Both the position numbers and the translations under genes were made by a program. A stretch of DNA of 64,000 nt, taken from Dyadobacter psychrophilus. GTDB taxonomy: Bacteria > Bacteroidota > Bacteroidia > Cytophagales > Spirosomataceae. The notes beneath the pieces were generated by a model, which was not told the origin of the DNA, made no database searches, and saw nothing but the letters and a program-made list of their open reading frames with translations. The DNA lies in NCBI RefSeq assembly GCF_900167945.1, contig NZ_FUZA01000006.1, forward strand, positions 124,001-188,000, written 5' to 3'. Shown here piece after piece: positions 52,627 through 62,361 of this stretch. Numbering within the stretch: position 1 is the first letter of the stretch; every line of letters starts with the position of its first letter.

Positions 52627-52798
52627 TCGTAATTTTATAATTATTTAATTCTTAGAAGAAACCATTGCTAATCCATGCGATGTGTAGGATTTAATCTGCT
52701 CGGTTACATTAAAAGAGGTTTTGTATACTTATTTCAAAATGATCTGGTAAAATTAGAGAAACGAGGCCAATTCTCAAATTCTTTATATTAACTATTCT

Positions 52799-53674
52799 TT
52801 ACACCGGAATTACATCCACTTCGACATTAAGCATGTGTTTTCCATAACTAAAAATGATCCCCTTCAAAGGCGGCACGTCGCTGTAATCCCGGCCCCACGC
52901 AGTTACAATATGCCGCTCGCCCGGAACAATGTTATTTGTCGGGTCAAAATCACACCAGCCGTAATCGGGAATGTAAACCGAGATCCACGCGTGCGACGCA
53001 TCCGAGCCCTGCAATTTGGGCCTGCCGGGCGGTGGCAGCGTTTCCAGATATCCGCTTACGTAGCGCGCTGCAAACCCGTAGCTTCTTATACAGGCAATGG
53101 CCAAATGCGAAAAATCCTGACAAACGCCCTTTTTGGCAGCTAAAACATCCTTAATTGGCGTATGTACAGTTGTGAAATCAGGGACAAAATCGAATTCACT
53201 GTAAATTTTCCGGCAAAGCGCTTTTACACATTCATATAGCGGCACCCCCTCCTGGAAACAATCTTTGGCAAAATTCCTGACCTCTTGGTCCCATTTTACC
53301 ATCGGACTTGGAAGCATGTATTCCAGCAAAGAAATTTTCAATGCACGGTCACCGAGCAGCCGCTGACGCGCTGTTTCACTGGATTCCTCCGAAGGCAAAA
53401 ACAATGATCCGGTGGCATCCGTAATCCGCTCCACCATTGCCGTAGTGAGCACAGTGAGCGTTTTGTGCGGTGAATGCAGGGAAAAATAATGGGTTGTATT
53501 ACCGTAAAAATCCTTGCGTGCAATAATGTGCGAGGGTTCCGGCGAAATATTAATTGTGAAATTCTGACATAACTGATCGGGCAATGACCGCGGCGCGAGA
53601 CATACCAGACTATGATAATTATTGACCGCCTCTGCGTATTTATATTCCGTTTTATGAACCAGTTTATATTTCAT
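52799..53674 (-). CDS. Transglutaminase-like protein (small)
   Basis: 291 residues. The N-terminal ~110 residues are the bacterial transglutaminase N-domain (HKTEYKYAEAVNNYHSLVCLAPR), followed by the papain-like catalytic domain: GVCQDFSH with Cys185, ASHAW with His228 and DFDPTNN with Asp244, a complete triad. A peptidase or amide-transfer activity is likely. Its start overlaps the end of the ATP-grasp/alpha-E gene by 11 bases, so it belongs to the three-gene operon. Confidence 0.9.
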   Translation of the reverse strand: MKYKLVHKTEYKYAEAVNNYHSLVCLAPRSLPDQLCQNFTINISPEPSHIIARKDFYGNTTHYFSLHSPHKTLTVLTTAMVERITDATGSLFLPSEESSETARQRLLGDRALKISLLEYMLPSPMVKWDQEVRNFAKDCFQEGVPLYECVKALCRKIYSEFDFVPDFTTVHTPIKDVLAAKKGVCQDFSHLAIACIRSYGFAARYVSGYLETLPPPGRPKLQGSDASHAWISVYIPDYGWCDFDPTNNIVPGERHIVTAWGRDYSDVPPLKGIIFSYGKHMLNVEVDVIPV

Positions 53675-56219
53675 CCGTATCGTATTCCTTGGGGTCGTAA
53701 AATGAATGATGCATGAGCGTATGGCTGAAATACATGTTGGTCAAATTCACAGAGACCGAACTGATCAGCCTGGAAACCTCCGAAAGCAGGTGAAACAATT
53801 CCTGCCTTTCATAACCTACATTGCTTTTGCTCAGCTCTGTAACATCCGCCAGTTTTACTAATGTTGACGCTTGCAAAACATATTTCTGGGCCTCATTCAG
53901 GCGCTCGCTCCGGGTTGTTACGGGTAACCTGCCAATGTTGTTTTTCAACTCATCGAGCATATAAACCAGCGAGTAAGGCAATGTTTTTTCCAACAAAACC
54001 ATATCCAGCATCGCTTCCACACTTAAATGTGATTTATAGATCTGCCGGTAATTGACCAGCAAATGATGGTTGATCAATGTGGCCTCGATCAGTTCATTTT
54101 CCACGCCGGGTGCATTTTTAACACCAAAATTTGATTGTATCACACTCACCCGCGACAAAATCCGCTCGATCAATTTACCCGTTTCCAGCAATAAAAAGCT
54201 GTTGTCGCGCGGCATACTCTCGGCGATTACACCCAAAAAAGTGAACATATTGTTGAACAATCCATCCAATGTCTTCTGAATGTTGTTATTATGCATTGAT
54301 GAAGCGTTCCGGATCTCGTGATAGCCATTATCAATCAAATCAACAATGCGCCATATTTCCTGGTCCCACTGGTTTCTTACGGCTCCTACGGCATTCAGAA
54401 ATGAGCCTATATTAGCTGCAATGCTGCCTGGCCTGTTTGTATTTGAAATCAAATCAATGATCTCAGTATAAGGATCAGACATCAGATCTTCCTCTTCCAG
54501 AAAACCCGGATAAGTGGAAGAAAGATGGGTCAACGATTGCAGCAAGATCTTAATGTGCTCCTGTTTGGCCGAACCACCGAAATTCCTGTCCAGGTTAAGC
54601 ACATTGATGGTAATGTTCATAAACTTGATCACAGCCATCGTCCGCTCGCAATAACGGCCGATCCAGAAAAGATTTTCCGCACTGCGGCTGGGGAGCGAGA
54701 CGTGCTTGTTAACAGAAACAGGAGACGTAAAAACAATCTTTTCCTGAACTTCCTCGGTTTTATCAGATACAATCCAGGTGTCCTTCGACAATCCGCCGTA
54801 TTGATTCGAAATCACAAACCGGTCCTTAACAGGCGAACTTCTCGTTAATCCGCCCTGCATAACGTGATAACCGTTTTCATCAGCAACCATGAATGCCCTC
54901 AATGCGGCATAGCGCGGCTCAATGTTGCCATTGATCAGCGACGGAGTTGTGGATAAGCTTACTTCCTGTTGGGCAATGAACTCGTGCGGCCGCTGAATGA
55001 TCATCTTTTTCAGCTCTTCTTTTTCGGCATAGCTGAGCAGCCTGCCGTATCTGGACCTGAACTTAGTCTTGCGGTTTGCTTTCTTAATGATCAGTTCGTC
55101 AAAATGTTCGAGCACATAATTGAGCTCTTTCACATGGCCGCACCACCAGGTGGCAACGGAGGGCATAATGAGCTTTTCACCTAAAAAATAAGTGCAGATA
55201 TTGCCCATAAATGCATGAAACGCATGATTTTCCAAAACACTTGTTCCCGGCGGGTTCAAAACCTGCACATTACCAAGCCTTATTGCCTGTAACAATCCAG
55301 GGACGCCTAATCTCGAATCTTCCCGCAGTTCCAGCGGATCGCACCAATCGTCGTCGATCCGGCGAATGATCACGTCCACTTTTTGCAGACCATCGATGGA
55401 TTTAAGCCAGACACAACCGTTACGTACGAGCAGATCGTCGCCCTGCGCGAGCGTATAACCCAGGTAAGAGGCCAGATATGCGTGCTCGAAATAAGCTTCG
55501 TTATTAGGCCCTGGCGTCAGATAGACAATGTTGGGCGCATCTTTGCTTTTATCGGATAGTTTCAGAACTGTGTTTTGAAGACTATTGAAATAAGGCGATA
55601 ACTTGCTCACATACATTCCCTCGGCGAGCTCAGGAAGCAGCTTACTCATTACCACGCGGTTTTCCAATGTATAGCCCGACCCCGAAGGCGCTTGCGTCCG
55701 GTTATCAACGATCCACATTTGCCCGTCCGGCCCACGTGCCATATCGGCGGCAAACATGGTCAGCTGGTTTTTAGCAGGTATTTTTATATCAATGCACGGG
55801 CGGAAAAAGCCGGTGTTATCAAAAACGAGTTCGGCGGGAATAATGCCATCTTTGACCAGATTTCTTGGGCCGTAAAGGTCTTTCAGGATCAGATCGAGCA
55901 GGATAGCGCGCTGTTGCAGGCCTTTTGCAATGCCGTTCCATTCTTTTTGTTCAATTAAAAAAGGGATCGGGTCCAGCTGCCAGGGACGGTTAAGGCCATC
56001 AGGCGTGCCGTAAACATTATAGGTTACCCCATTTTCCCTGAGCTTGCTAATGATCTCCTGATTCCTGCTTTTGAGCTCGTTTAAGCCCAGTTTTTCGAGT
56101 TTTGAGAAAAGCGCTTTCCAGTACGGCTTTATATTTCCGTTCATATCCAGCACTTCGTCGTAAGAACTAAGCCCGCTTTGATATGATTGTAAAAGATCCA
56201 CGGGAGCCTCGGTAAGCAT
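53664..56219 (-). CDS. Circularly permuted ATP-grasp protein fused to alpha-E domain
   Basis: 851 residues. The first ~500 are a circularly permuted ATP-grasp (CP_ATPgrasp_2/DUF404-407 type), with LDLILKDLYGPRNLVKDGIIPAE, TPGPNNEAYFEHAYLA, RRIDDDWCDPLELRE and NPPGTSVLENHAFHAFM as recognisable segments. From about residue 510 comes the all-helical alpha-E domain (DUF403), starting LPSRSAENLFWIGRYCERTM. These domains are separate genes in many bacteria and are fused here. ATP-grasp enzymes make amide or peptide bonds, so a peptide ligase is likely. It lies 30 bases after the DUF2126 gene and overlaps the second transglutaminase. Confidence 0.9.
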   Translation of the reverse strand: MLTEAPVDLLQSYQSGLSSYDEVLDMNGNIKPYWKALFSKLEKLGLNELKSRNQEIISKLRENGVTYNVYGTPDGLNRPWQLDPIPFLIEQKEWNGIAKGLQQRAILLDLILKDLYGPRNLVKDGIIPAELVFDNTGFFRPCIDIKIPAKNQLTMFAADMARGPDGQMWIVDNRTQAPSGSGYTLENRVVMSKLLPELAEGMYVSKLSPYFNSLQNTVLKLSDKSKDAPNIVYLTPGPNNEAYFEHAYLASYLGYTLAQGDDLLVRNGCVWLKSIDGLQKVDVIIRRIDDDWCDPLELREDSRLGVPGLLQAIRLGNVQVLNPPGTSVLENHAFHAFMGNICTYFLGEKLIMPSVATWWCGHVKELNYVLEHFDELIIKKANRKTKFRSRYGRLLSYAEKEELKKMIIQRPHEFIAQQEVSLSTTPSLINGNIEPRYAALRAFMVADENGYHVMQGGLTRSSPVKDRFVISNQYGGLSKDTWIVSDKTEEVQEKIVFTSPVSVNKHVSLPSRSAENLFWIGRYCERTMAVIKFMNITINVLNLDRNFGGSAKQEHIKILLQSLTHLSSTYPGFLEEEDLMSDPYTEIIDLISNTNRPGSIAANIGSFLNAVGAVRNQWDQEIWRIVDLIDNGYHEIRNASSMHNNNIQKTLDGLFNNMFTFLGVIAESMPRDNSFLLLETGKLIERILSRVSVIQSNFGVKNAPGVENELIEATLINHHLLVNYRQIYKSHLSVEAMLDMVLLEKTLPYSLVYMLDELKNNIGRLPVTTRSERLNEAQKYVLQASTLVKLADVTELSKSNVGYERQELFHLLSEVSRLISSVSVNLTNMYFSHTLMHHSFYDPKEYDTDEI

Positions 56220-56249
56220 AATTCGATCAGTAGGGTTTGCCCTGAAAAT

Positions 56250-59200
56250 CTATTTTGATTTCCAGTATTTACGTAAATCCAGTGTATTTGGATACTCCGG
56301 ATTGATTAATTCTATCGGCGTATCGCTTTTCATTTCTTTTTTGGTCTCAGCAATAAACCGCGAAACACTGCCTGTACTTTTTTCCAGAATAGGCACTTCC
56401 TGTTTGGCAGACGGCGTATGTCCAAAACCCTGGAAAAGGCTGATTTTACGCGATTCTGCTTCAAAACTGTTAACGGGGTAAGTATCAAAACTGCGCCCGC
56501 CAGGATGGGAAACGAAATAGGTGCAACCGCCTAAGATACGGTTATTCCAAGTATCCACAATGTCAAAAACCAGCGGCGCATCCGCCCCGATGGTCGGATG
56601 TAATGCAGATGGCGGGTTCCACGCTTTATAGCGGATCCCGGATACAAATTCGCCCTTAATCCCCGAACTTCGAAGCGGAACGCGGCATCCATTACAAACC
56701 AGAATGTGCCTGCCTTCCACAAATCCGCTCACTTTTACCTGCAAGCGCTCCAAAGATGAATCCACAAAACGGGCTGTGCCGCTGTTCGATAATTCTTCTC
56801 CCAAAACATGCCACGGCTCAATGCCAAGGCGCAGGTCGAGCTGGATATTATCGACAGTGATTCCACCATAATGCGGGAAACGGAACTCGAAGAATGGATC
56901 AAACCACGAAATGTCGAAGTTATACCCCGCATCTTTCATATCCTTCACCACATCCACCATATCGAGATACGCAAAATGCGGGAGAAGGAAGCGGTCGTGC
57001 AGCTCGGTTCCCCAGCGTATCAGCTTGTGTTTATAAGGTTCTTTCCAAAATTTAGCGATTAACGCACGCACGAGCAGCGTCTGCACCAGGTTCATGTGCT
57101 TATGCGGCGGCATATCGAATGCACGGAATTCAAGAATCCCCAGTTGTCCCGTTGCGGAATCAGGCGAGTAAAGCTTATCCATGCAAAACTCGGAACGGTG
57201 CGTATTGCCCGTAATGTCCACCAGCAAATTCCTGAAAATTCGGTCAACCATCCAGAATGGCACTTCTTCACCTTCCGGGATTTGTTCAAATGCAATTTCA
57301 ACCTCATAAAGGCGCTCGTCCCGGCCCTCATCAATGCGCGGCGCCTGGCTCGTAGGACCAATAAATGGCCCCGCAAAAAGGTAACTCAGCGCAGGATGAT
57401 GTTGCCAGTAAGTCAGCAAGCTCCTAAGCAGGTCTGGACGCCGTAATATAGGGCTGTCGGCTGGTTTTGCACCGCCAATCGTCACATGGTTTCCGCCGCC
57501 GGTTCCGGTATGGCGACCATCGACCATAAACTTATCTGTGCCCAATCTCGAAAAGAAAGCCTCTTCGTAGAGCGCACTAATATTATCAACCAATTCCTGC
57601 CAGTTTTTTGCAGGATGAATGTTCACCTCGATAACCCCTGGATCGGGCGTCACAATTAGTTTCTGAACCCTGGAATCTGACGGCGCCGCATAACCTTCGA
57701 TCCGTACGGGCATTTGGAGCTTTTCAGCTGTGGCCTCAATGGACGCCATCAAGTCCAGATAATGTTCCAGATAATCGGTTGGCGGTAAATAAACATAGAT
57801 AATGCCGTCCCGCTCTTCCACACAAAGCGCCGTTTTGATAATCGGAATTTCAAACAGCAATTTATCCTCAGCCTCTTTTTCCGTTAATATTTTTTCATCT
57901 TCCTCATCCTCAAAAATCGCATTGACCGGCAGCTCGTAAGGCGGCGCAACCGAGCCATAGCGCGACTCCACAACCGGCTTGAAATCAATTAATGGTGGCA
58001 AATCCTCAAATGGACTGCGCTCCACCGGCTGCTCGCGATGCGCCTTGGCAACTTCCGGCAAAGATTTGAGTGGTAGCCTGAAACCAATAGCGGAGTTCCC
58101 GGGAATCAGGAAGCAATGATTACGCTTGAACTGCCATGCAGAACTCGACCAATGTTGTCCTTTTTCGTTCCACTTTATTGGTAAAACAAAGCCTGCAGGG
58201 TTATTAAGGCCTTTTTCAAGCAACTTCGCTAATGTTCTTCTTTCGATAGAATCTTTTAGATTTACCTTTAATGGATCAACATTAACCGGCAATTTCCCTT
58301 CTTCCATCGCCCAATAAATAGGGTCCTCGTAAGCAGGCGTAATGTTATTTGTATCTAAACCAAGATATTTGGTAAGCTCGGTTGTGAAAAGCTCGGCTTC
58401 ACGGAATGTGTATTTTGTTTGTCCTTCCTTCGTCACCAGATCATCATTGCGCCACATCGGAACGCCATCGTTTCGCCAGTAAAGCGCATATTGCCATCTT
58501 GGAAAAGGTTCGCCGGGATACCATTTGCCTTGACCAAAATGTAGAAGTCCACCGTGCGCAAAGCGTTTTTTAAGTCTTAGCGACAAGTCGTAGGCCAATT
58601 GTCTTTTCAACGGCCCGTCCGCAGCAGTGTTCCATTCGGGCGACTCAAAATCATCGATGGAAATGAATGTTGGCTCGCCGCCCATGGTCAGACGCACGTC
58701 GCCTTCCTGCAAATCTTTTTCCACATCATGGCCAACCTGCATCACCGCAGCCCATTGTTCTTCCGTGTAAGGCTTGGTAACACGCGGATCTTCATGGATC
58801 CGGAAAACTTTGTTATCAAATTCAAATGTAACCTCGCAAATGTCCGTTGCACCCGAAACCGGCGCAGCGCTGGCATAATCAGGCGTGCAGCAAAGTGGAA
58901 TATGGCCTTCGCTGGCGAATAAACCGGATGTAGGATCAAGCCCGATCCAGCCTGCGCCAGGCACATAGGCTTCCGTCCAGGCGTGCAGATCAGTAAAATC
59001 CGCTTCCGGGCCAGAGGGGCCATCAAGTGATTTAATGTCAGAAGTGAGCTGCACCAGGTAACCCGAAACAAACCGGGAAGCGATGCCCAAATGTCTCAAT
59101 ATCTGCACAAGCAGCCACGCGGAGTCACGGCAGGAACCGCTTTTGATATTTAATGTTTCCTCGCAAGTCTGGACGCCCACTTCCATGCGAATGTTGTAAT

Positions 59201-59672
59201 GTATTGCATTGTAAATCTGCTGGTTAAGATGAACCAGAAAATCTACGATCTTAATGTCTTTGTCGACTTTTGCCTTTTCAACCCATTCCATAAGGGCAGG
59301 CCCGGCTTCCCTGGGTTCCAGATATGGCCCTAATTCCTTCTTTAATGTTGCTTCATAAGAGAACGGATACATTTCCGCGTATTCTTCTACAAAGAAATCA
59401 AAGGGGTTAATGACCTGCATTTTGGCAATCACCTCCACTTCCAGACTCAATTCAGTCGTTTTTTCGGGGAAGACGACCCTTGCCTGGTAGTTGCCAAAAG
59501 GGTCCTGCTGCCAGTTTATAAAATGATTTTCGGGAGTAATTTTTAATGAGTATCCTTCAATGGCCGTTCTGGAATGTGGGGCCGGGCGAAGCCGGAAAAT
59601 GTGCGGTGAAAGTGAAACGCTCCGGTCAAACTGATATTTGGTTTTATGAGAAATAGCAACTTTTATAGCCAT
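56250..59672 (-). CDS. Transglutaminase-DUF2126 fusion protein
   Basis: 1140 residues. The N-terminal third is a transglutaminase-like domain with a complete triad: GSCRDSAWLL (Cys181), DLHAWTE (His230) and LDPTSG (Asp246). From about residue 320 the DUF2126 domain follows, with DVRLTMGGEPTFISIDD, FGQGKWYPGEPFPRWQY and VDGRHTGTGGGNHVTIGGA as its conserved landmarks; DUF2126 has been proposed to be a carboxylate-amine ligase-like domain related to the glutamine synthetase fold. The final ~150 residues end without a known motif. First gene of the operon. Confidence 0.9.
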   Translation of the reverse strand: MAIKVAISHKTKYQFDRSVSLSPHIFRLRPAPHSRTAIEGYSLKITPENHFINWQQDPFGNYQARVVFPEKTTELSLEVEVIAKMQVINPFDFFVEEYAEMYPFSYEATLKKELGPYLEPREAGPALMEWVEKAKVDKDIKIVDFLVHLNQQIYNAIHYNIRMEVGVQTCEETLNIKSGSCRDSAWLLVQILRHLGIASRFVSGYLVQLTSDIKSLDGPSGPEADFTDLHAWTEAYVPGAGWIGLDPTSGLFASEGHIPLCCTPDYASAAPVSGATDICEVTFEFDNKVFRIHEDPRVTKPYTEEQWAAVMQVGHDVEKDLQEGDVRLTMGGEPTFISIDDFESPEWNTAADGPLKRQLAYDLSLRLKKRFAHGGLLHFGQGKWYPGEPFPRWQYALYWRNDGVPMWRNDDLVTKEGQTKYTFREAELFTTELTKYLGLDTNNITPAYEDPIYWAMEEGKLPVNVDPLKVNLKDSIERRTLAKLLEKGLNNPAGFVLPIKWNEKGQHWSSSAWQFKRNHCFLIPGNSAIGFRLPLKSLPEVAKAHREQPVERSPFEDLPPLIDFKPVVESRYGSVAPPYELPVNAIFEDEEDEKILTEKEAEDKLLFEIPIIKTALCVEERDGIIYVYLPPTDYLEHYLDLMASIEATAEKLQMPVRIEGYAAPSDSRVQKLIVTPDPGVIEVNIHPAKNWQELVDNISALYEEAFFSRLGTDKFMVDGRHTGTGGGNHVTIGGAKPADSPILRRPDLLRSLLTYWQHHPALSYLFAGPFIGPTSQAPRIDEGRDERLYEVEIAFEQIPEGEEVPFWMVDRIFRNLLVDITGNTHRSEFCMDKLYSPDSATGQLGILEFRAFDMPPHKHMNLVQTLLVRALIAKFWKEPYKHKLIRWGTELHDRFLLPHFAYLDMVDVVKDMKDAGYNFDISWFDPFFEFRFPHYGGITVDNIQLDLRLGIEPWHVLGEELSNSGTARFVDSSLERLQVKVSGFVEGRHILVCNGCRVPLRSSGIKGEFVSGIRYKAWNPPSALHPTIGADAPLVFDIVDTWNNRILGGCTYFVSHPGGRSFDTYPVNSFEAESRKISLFQGFGHTPSAKQEVPILEKSTGSVSRFIAETKKEMKSDTPIELINPEYPNTLDLRKYWKSK

Positions 59673-59984
59673 AATTGAAGTATTACAATAGTCTTAGGTT
59701 AATTCGGCACCAGGAAATTTCAGGACTTTAAAAAAATGTATTATACCAATTTTTCAAAACATTCCGCTTGATAAAAACAATTATACGAAATATTATTTTT
59801 CACCTTGCCTGAATTTCGGAATCCGCGATTTGAGCAATGCAATAACGGCATATGTTTTCTAACATGCCTCACGTCTGATTCATTCCTCCGGAAATTTTCT
59901 CAATTTGTTTTTCCAAAGCCGATAATTGTTTAAAAGTTACGTAATTCGCTCAAAACCTTACGATACAAATACATTATCCTTCAA
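59673..59984. other. Intergenic stretch between the DUF2126 gene and proC
   Basis: 312 AT-rich bases separating two divergent genes. I see no full Bacteroidota promoter pair, no open frame worth calling and no strong hairpin. It should hold both promoters, so they must be of a weaker or different type. Confidence 0.4.
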
Positions 59985-60788
59985 ATGAAAATTGCAATAA
60001 TCGGCTGCGGAAATATGGGAATGGCCTTTGCCCGTGCCTTCCTGAAATTTGACCTGGTAAAAAAAGAAGACTTTTTACTGGTTGAAAAAAGCGAAGACCG
60101 CATGGAGAGCCTTAATGCATTCCAGCCAGGCGTTATTACGGGCGTCATAGGGCCGCAAATAAGCGAATATGATCTGATCATTTTATCGGTTAAGCCTCAG
60201 GATTTCACCTCTGTTTCAAATGCTTTGCGTGAAGTTGTGAAGCCAAATCAGGTTGTGCTGTCCATTATGGCAGGTGTAACCATTGAAATTATACAAAATT
60301 CACTGGATCATAAGGCAGTAATCCGTGCCATGCCAAATACGCCTGCCATGCTTGGAATGGGCATTACGGCTTATTCTGCGTCGCCGGAAGTGGACATTAA
60401 CCAACTGCGAAAAATCGAAAACCTGATCAATGCAACCGGCCGTTCCGTGTTTTTGGAAGATGAGGACCAATTGAATGCCGTAACTGCTTTGAGTGGCAGC
60501 GGGCCGGCCTATTTTTTCTATGTCGTGAAAGCAATGATTGAAGCAGGTAAGCAAATGGGCTTTGAAGAGTCCGTGGCAGCATTATTGGTAAAACAAACCA
60601 TGCTGGGCTCTTTTCATTTGATCAATACAGCGGATAAGTCTCTGGATGAGTTGATTAAGGCGGTTGCTTCAAAAGGAGGAACAACGGAGGCAGCATTGAG
60701 GCAATTTGAAGCCGGGCATTTAGATGAAACATTGAAAAATGGGATCATTGCCGCGCAGGTTAGGTCAACGGAATTATCGAAGGGATAA
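59985..60788 (+). CDS. proC: Pyrroline-5-carboxylate reductase
   Basis: Last step of proline synthesis, NAD(P)H-dependent. 267 residues. The Rossmann loop is IAIIGCGNMGMAFARAFL, and the family signature ALSGSGPAYFFYVVKAMIEAG lies towards the C-terminus, with VIRAMPNTPAMLGMG in between. The usual ProC length is ~270. Followed after 35 bases by the DUF1338 gene on the same strand. Confidence 0.95.
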   Translation: MKIAIIGCGNMGMAFARAFLKFDLVKKEDFLLVEKSEDRMESLNAFQPGVITGVIGPQISEYDLIILSVKPQDFTSVSNALREVVKPNQVVLSIMAGVTIEIIQNSLDHKAVIRAMPNTPAMLGMGITAYSASPEVDINQLRKIENLINATGRSVFLEDEDQLNAVTALSGSGPAYFFYVVKAMIEAGKQMGFEESVAALLVKQTMLGSFHLINTADKSLDELIKAVASKGGTTEAALRQFEAGHLDETLKNGIIAAQVRSTELSKG

Positions 60789-60823
60789 AGTTTGAGATAT
60801 CAGCATACCTATAACCAACTGCT

Positions 60824-61732
60824 ATGGGCCAATCAGATAAATTGAAAACGCTGGACACTGTGCTGAACGGATTGATGCGCAGATACAAAGAACGCGTCCC
60901 GGATGTGGGCATAATTCTGAATGCAATGGTCTCCAAAGACATTGTAAGTAATTCGGATAACATTGAAAATGACCACATTGCATTTCGGACAATGGGTGTC
61001 CCAAATCTTGGGGTCCAATCATTTGAGAAGATTTTCCTGCATTATGGATATGAGAAGCGGGACCATTATTATTTCGAAGGCAAAAAGCTCGACGCCTGGT
61101 GGTATAGTCCGCCCAGAGAAGCCGATCCGCGCATTTTCGTCAGCGAACTGCGGGTTAATGATCTCTCCGAAGAAAGTCAGCGCATTATCAAAAGCTACAC
61201 CAATGAAGTGACGAGTGATCCGGTTGACTCACTGGACCTTGACAACGGCGAGGAAGTGGATGCATTCCTCCATCAGCCATTGTGGCGCACACCGACTGTG
61301 GCCGATTACAAATCGCTTTTGCAGGAAAGTGAATATGCCGCCTGGGTTATTTATAACAGATACTATCTTAATCACTTCACAATCAGCGTTCATAACCTGC
61401 CCGATGGCTATAATACAGTGGCAGCGTTCAATGAATTTTTGGAACAGAATGGCATCCGCTTAAACACTTCGGGCGGAAAAATAAAAATCAGCCCTGACGG
61501 CGGACTTCTCCAAAGCGCCACCGTCGCAGAAATGATCAACGCCGAATTTGCAAACGGTGAACATTTACAAATATCCGGTTCCTACGTTGAGTTTGCAGAG
61601 CGCAAGGTTTTGCCTCATTTCCTAAACATTCCCCCAGCAGAAATCCAAAGAAAACACCGCCGTGACGGCTTCGAAGCCGCGAATGCCGATAAGATTTTTG
61701 AAAGCACCTACACCACGCAGACCGGGAGGTGA
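60824..61732 (+). CDS. DUF1338 family, 2-oxoadipate dioxygenase/decarboxylase-like
   Basis: 302 residues. Members characterised elsewhere (HglS/YdcJ) are Fe(II) enzymes that convert 2-oxoadipate to 2-hydroxyglutarate in lysine breakdown. NDHIAFRTMGVPNLGV near residue 49 supplies the first metal His (His51), and NHFTISVHNLPDG and SYVEFAERKVLPHFLN hold further candidate ligands. This protein is shorter than HglS (about 300 against over 450 residues), the short DUF1338 form. No lysine catabolic gene is adjacent. Confidence 0.85.
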   Translation: MGQSDKLKTLDTVLNGLMRRYKERVPDVGIILNAMVSKDIVSNSDNIENDHIAFRTMGVPNLGVQSFEKIFLHYGYEKRDHYYFEGKKLDAWWYSPPREADPRIFVSELRVNDLSEESQRIIKSYTNEVTSDPVDSLDLDNGEEVDAFLHQPLWRTPTVADYKSLLQESEYAAWVIYNRYYLNHFTISVHNLPDGYNTVAAFNEFLEQNGIRLNTSGGKIKISPDGGLLQSATVAEMINAEFANGEHLQISGSYVEFAERKVLPHFLNIPPAEIQRKHRRDGFEAANADKIFESTYTTQTGR

Positions 61733-61733
61733 G

Positions 61734-62033
61734 TTAGTCCGCAAGCACAGATTGTTCAAATAACACGTCCGGGCAAAAATCCAATGGTGCGGGGATAAGT
61801 TTGCCGTCGTAGTCGACCATTTCAGATACATCGTCCCAATAAATGGTTCTGCCGTCGGTTTTAGCTTCGAGAAAACGCTGTTCGTTCAGTATTTTATAAT
61901 AATGACTTTGCTCCTTTTGAAAATAGTCCGAAAGGAAAGATCCAAAATCAATCTTCCTCACCTTATCATCGCTCCATAAAGCTTCAATAATGTACGGCTT
62001 AATCGATAATATTTCTTTCACTCTGGGATTCAT
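61734..62033 (-). CDS. DUF2442 protein, second gene of a DUF4160-DUF2442 pair
   Basis: 99 residues. The DUF2442 core is visible as IIEALWSDDKVRKIDFGSFL and later YWDDVSEMVDYDGKLIPAPLDF. Its ATG overlaps the stop of the DUF4160 gene by one base (TAATG), the tight coupling usual for two-gene modules. Similar pairs are widespread and often annotated as toxin-antitoxin-like, but I know of no settled mechanism. Ends 1 base before the convergent DUF1338 gene. Confidence 0.85.
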   Translation of the reverse strand: MNPRVKEILSIKPYIIEALWSDDKVRKIDFGSFLSDYFQKEQSHYYKILNEQRFLEAKTDGRTIYWDDVSEMVDYDGKLIPAPLDFCPDVLFEQSVLAD

Positions 62034-62296
62034 TATTGCAAAGGTCTAATTTTTCGAAACTGCCCGTTGTCCTTTTGTGATTCCTGATAATTGATCGTAA
62101 GATCATCGCGATAAAGCTCAACCCAGGCTTGAATTAGCCGAATCTGCTTCCTCGGTAGATCTCCGACTATAATATTGCCGGTTTCAATGGAGAATTGCGC
62201 TTCATAATCGCCATATTCCGCGTGAAAATGGGGTGGAAGATGATCTTTGAAATACATGTAAATCACTATTCCGAAAAAACGGGAAATTTCAGGCAT
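62033..62296 (-). CDS. DUF4160 protein, first gene of a DUF4160-DUF2442 pair
   Basis: 87 residues. Family motifs are ISRFFGIVIYMYFKDHLPPHFHAEYGDYEA, seen in parts, with the conserved HxPPHFHA block, and LPRKQIRLIQAWVELYRDDL. The HxxPHFHA text could bind metal or be catalytic; the role is unknown. 65 bases before the esterase gene on the same strand. Confidence 0.88.
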   Translation of the reverse strand: MPEISRFFGIVIYMYFKDHLPPHFHAEYGDYEAQFSIETGNIIVGDLPRKQIRLIQAWVELYRDDLTINYQESQKDNGQFRKIRPLQ

Positions 62297-62361
62297 CGGT
62301 TCGTATTTAAGTGTGTGAAAATGAAAAATATGAAGCTTAACGCTCAGCCAAATTTATATAA

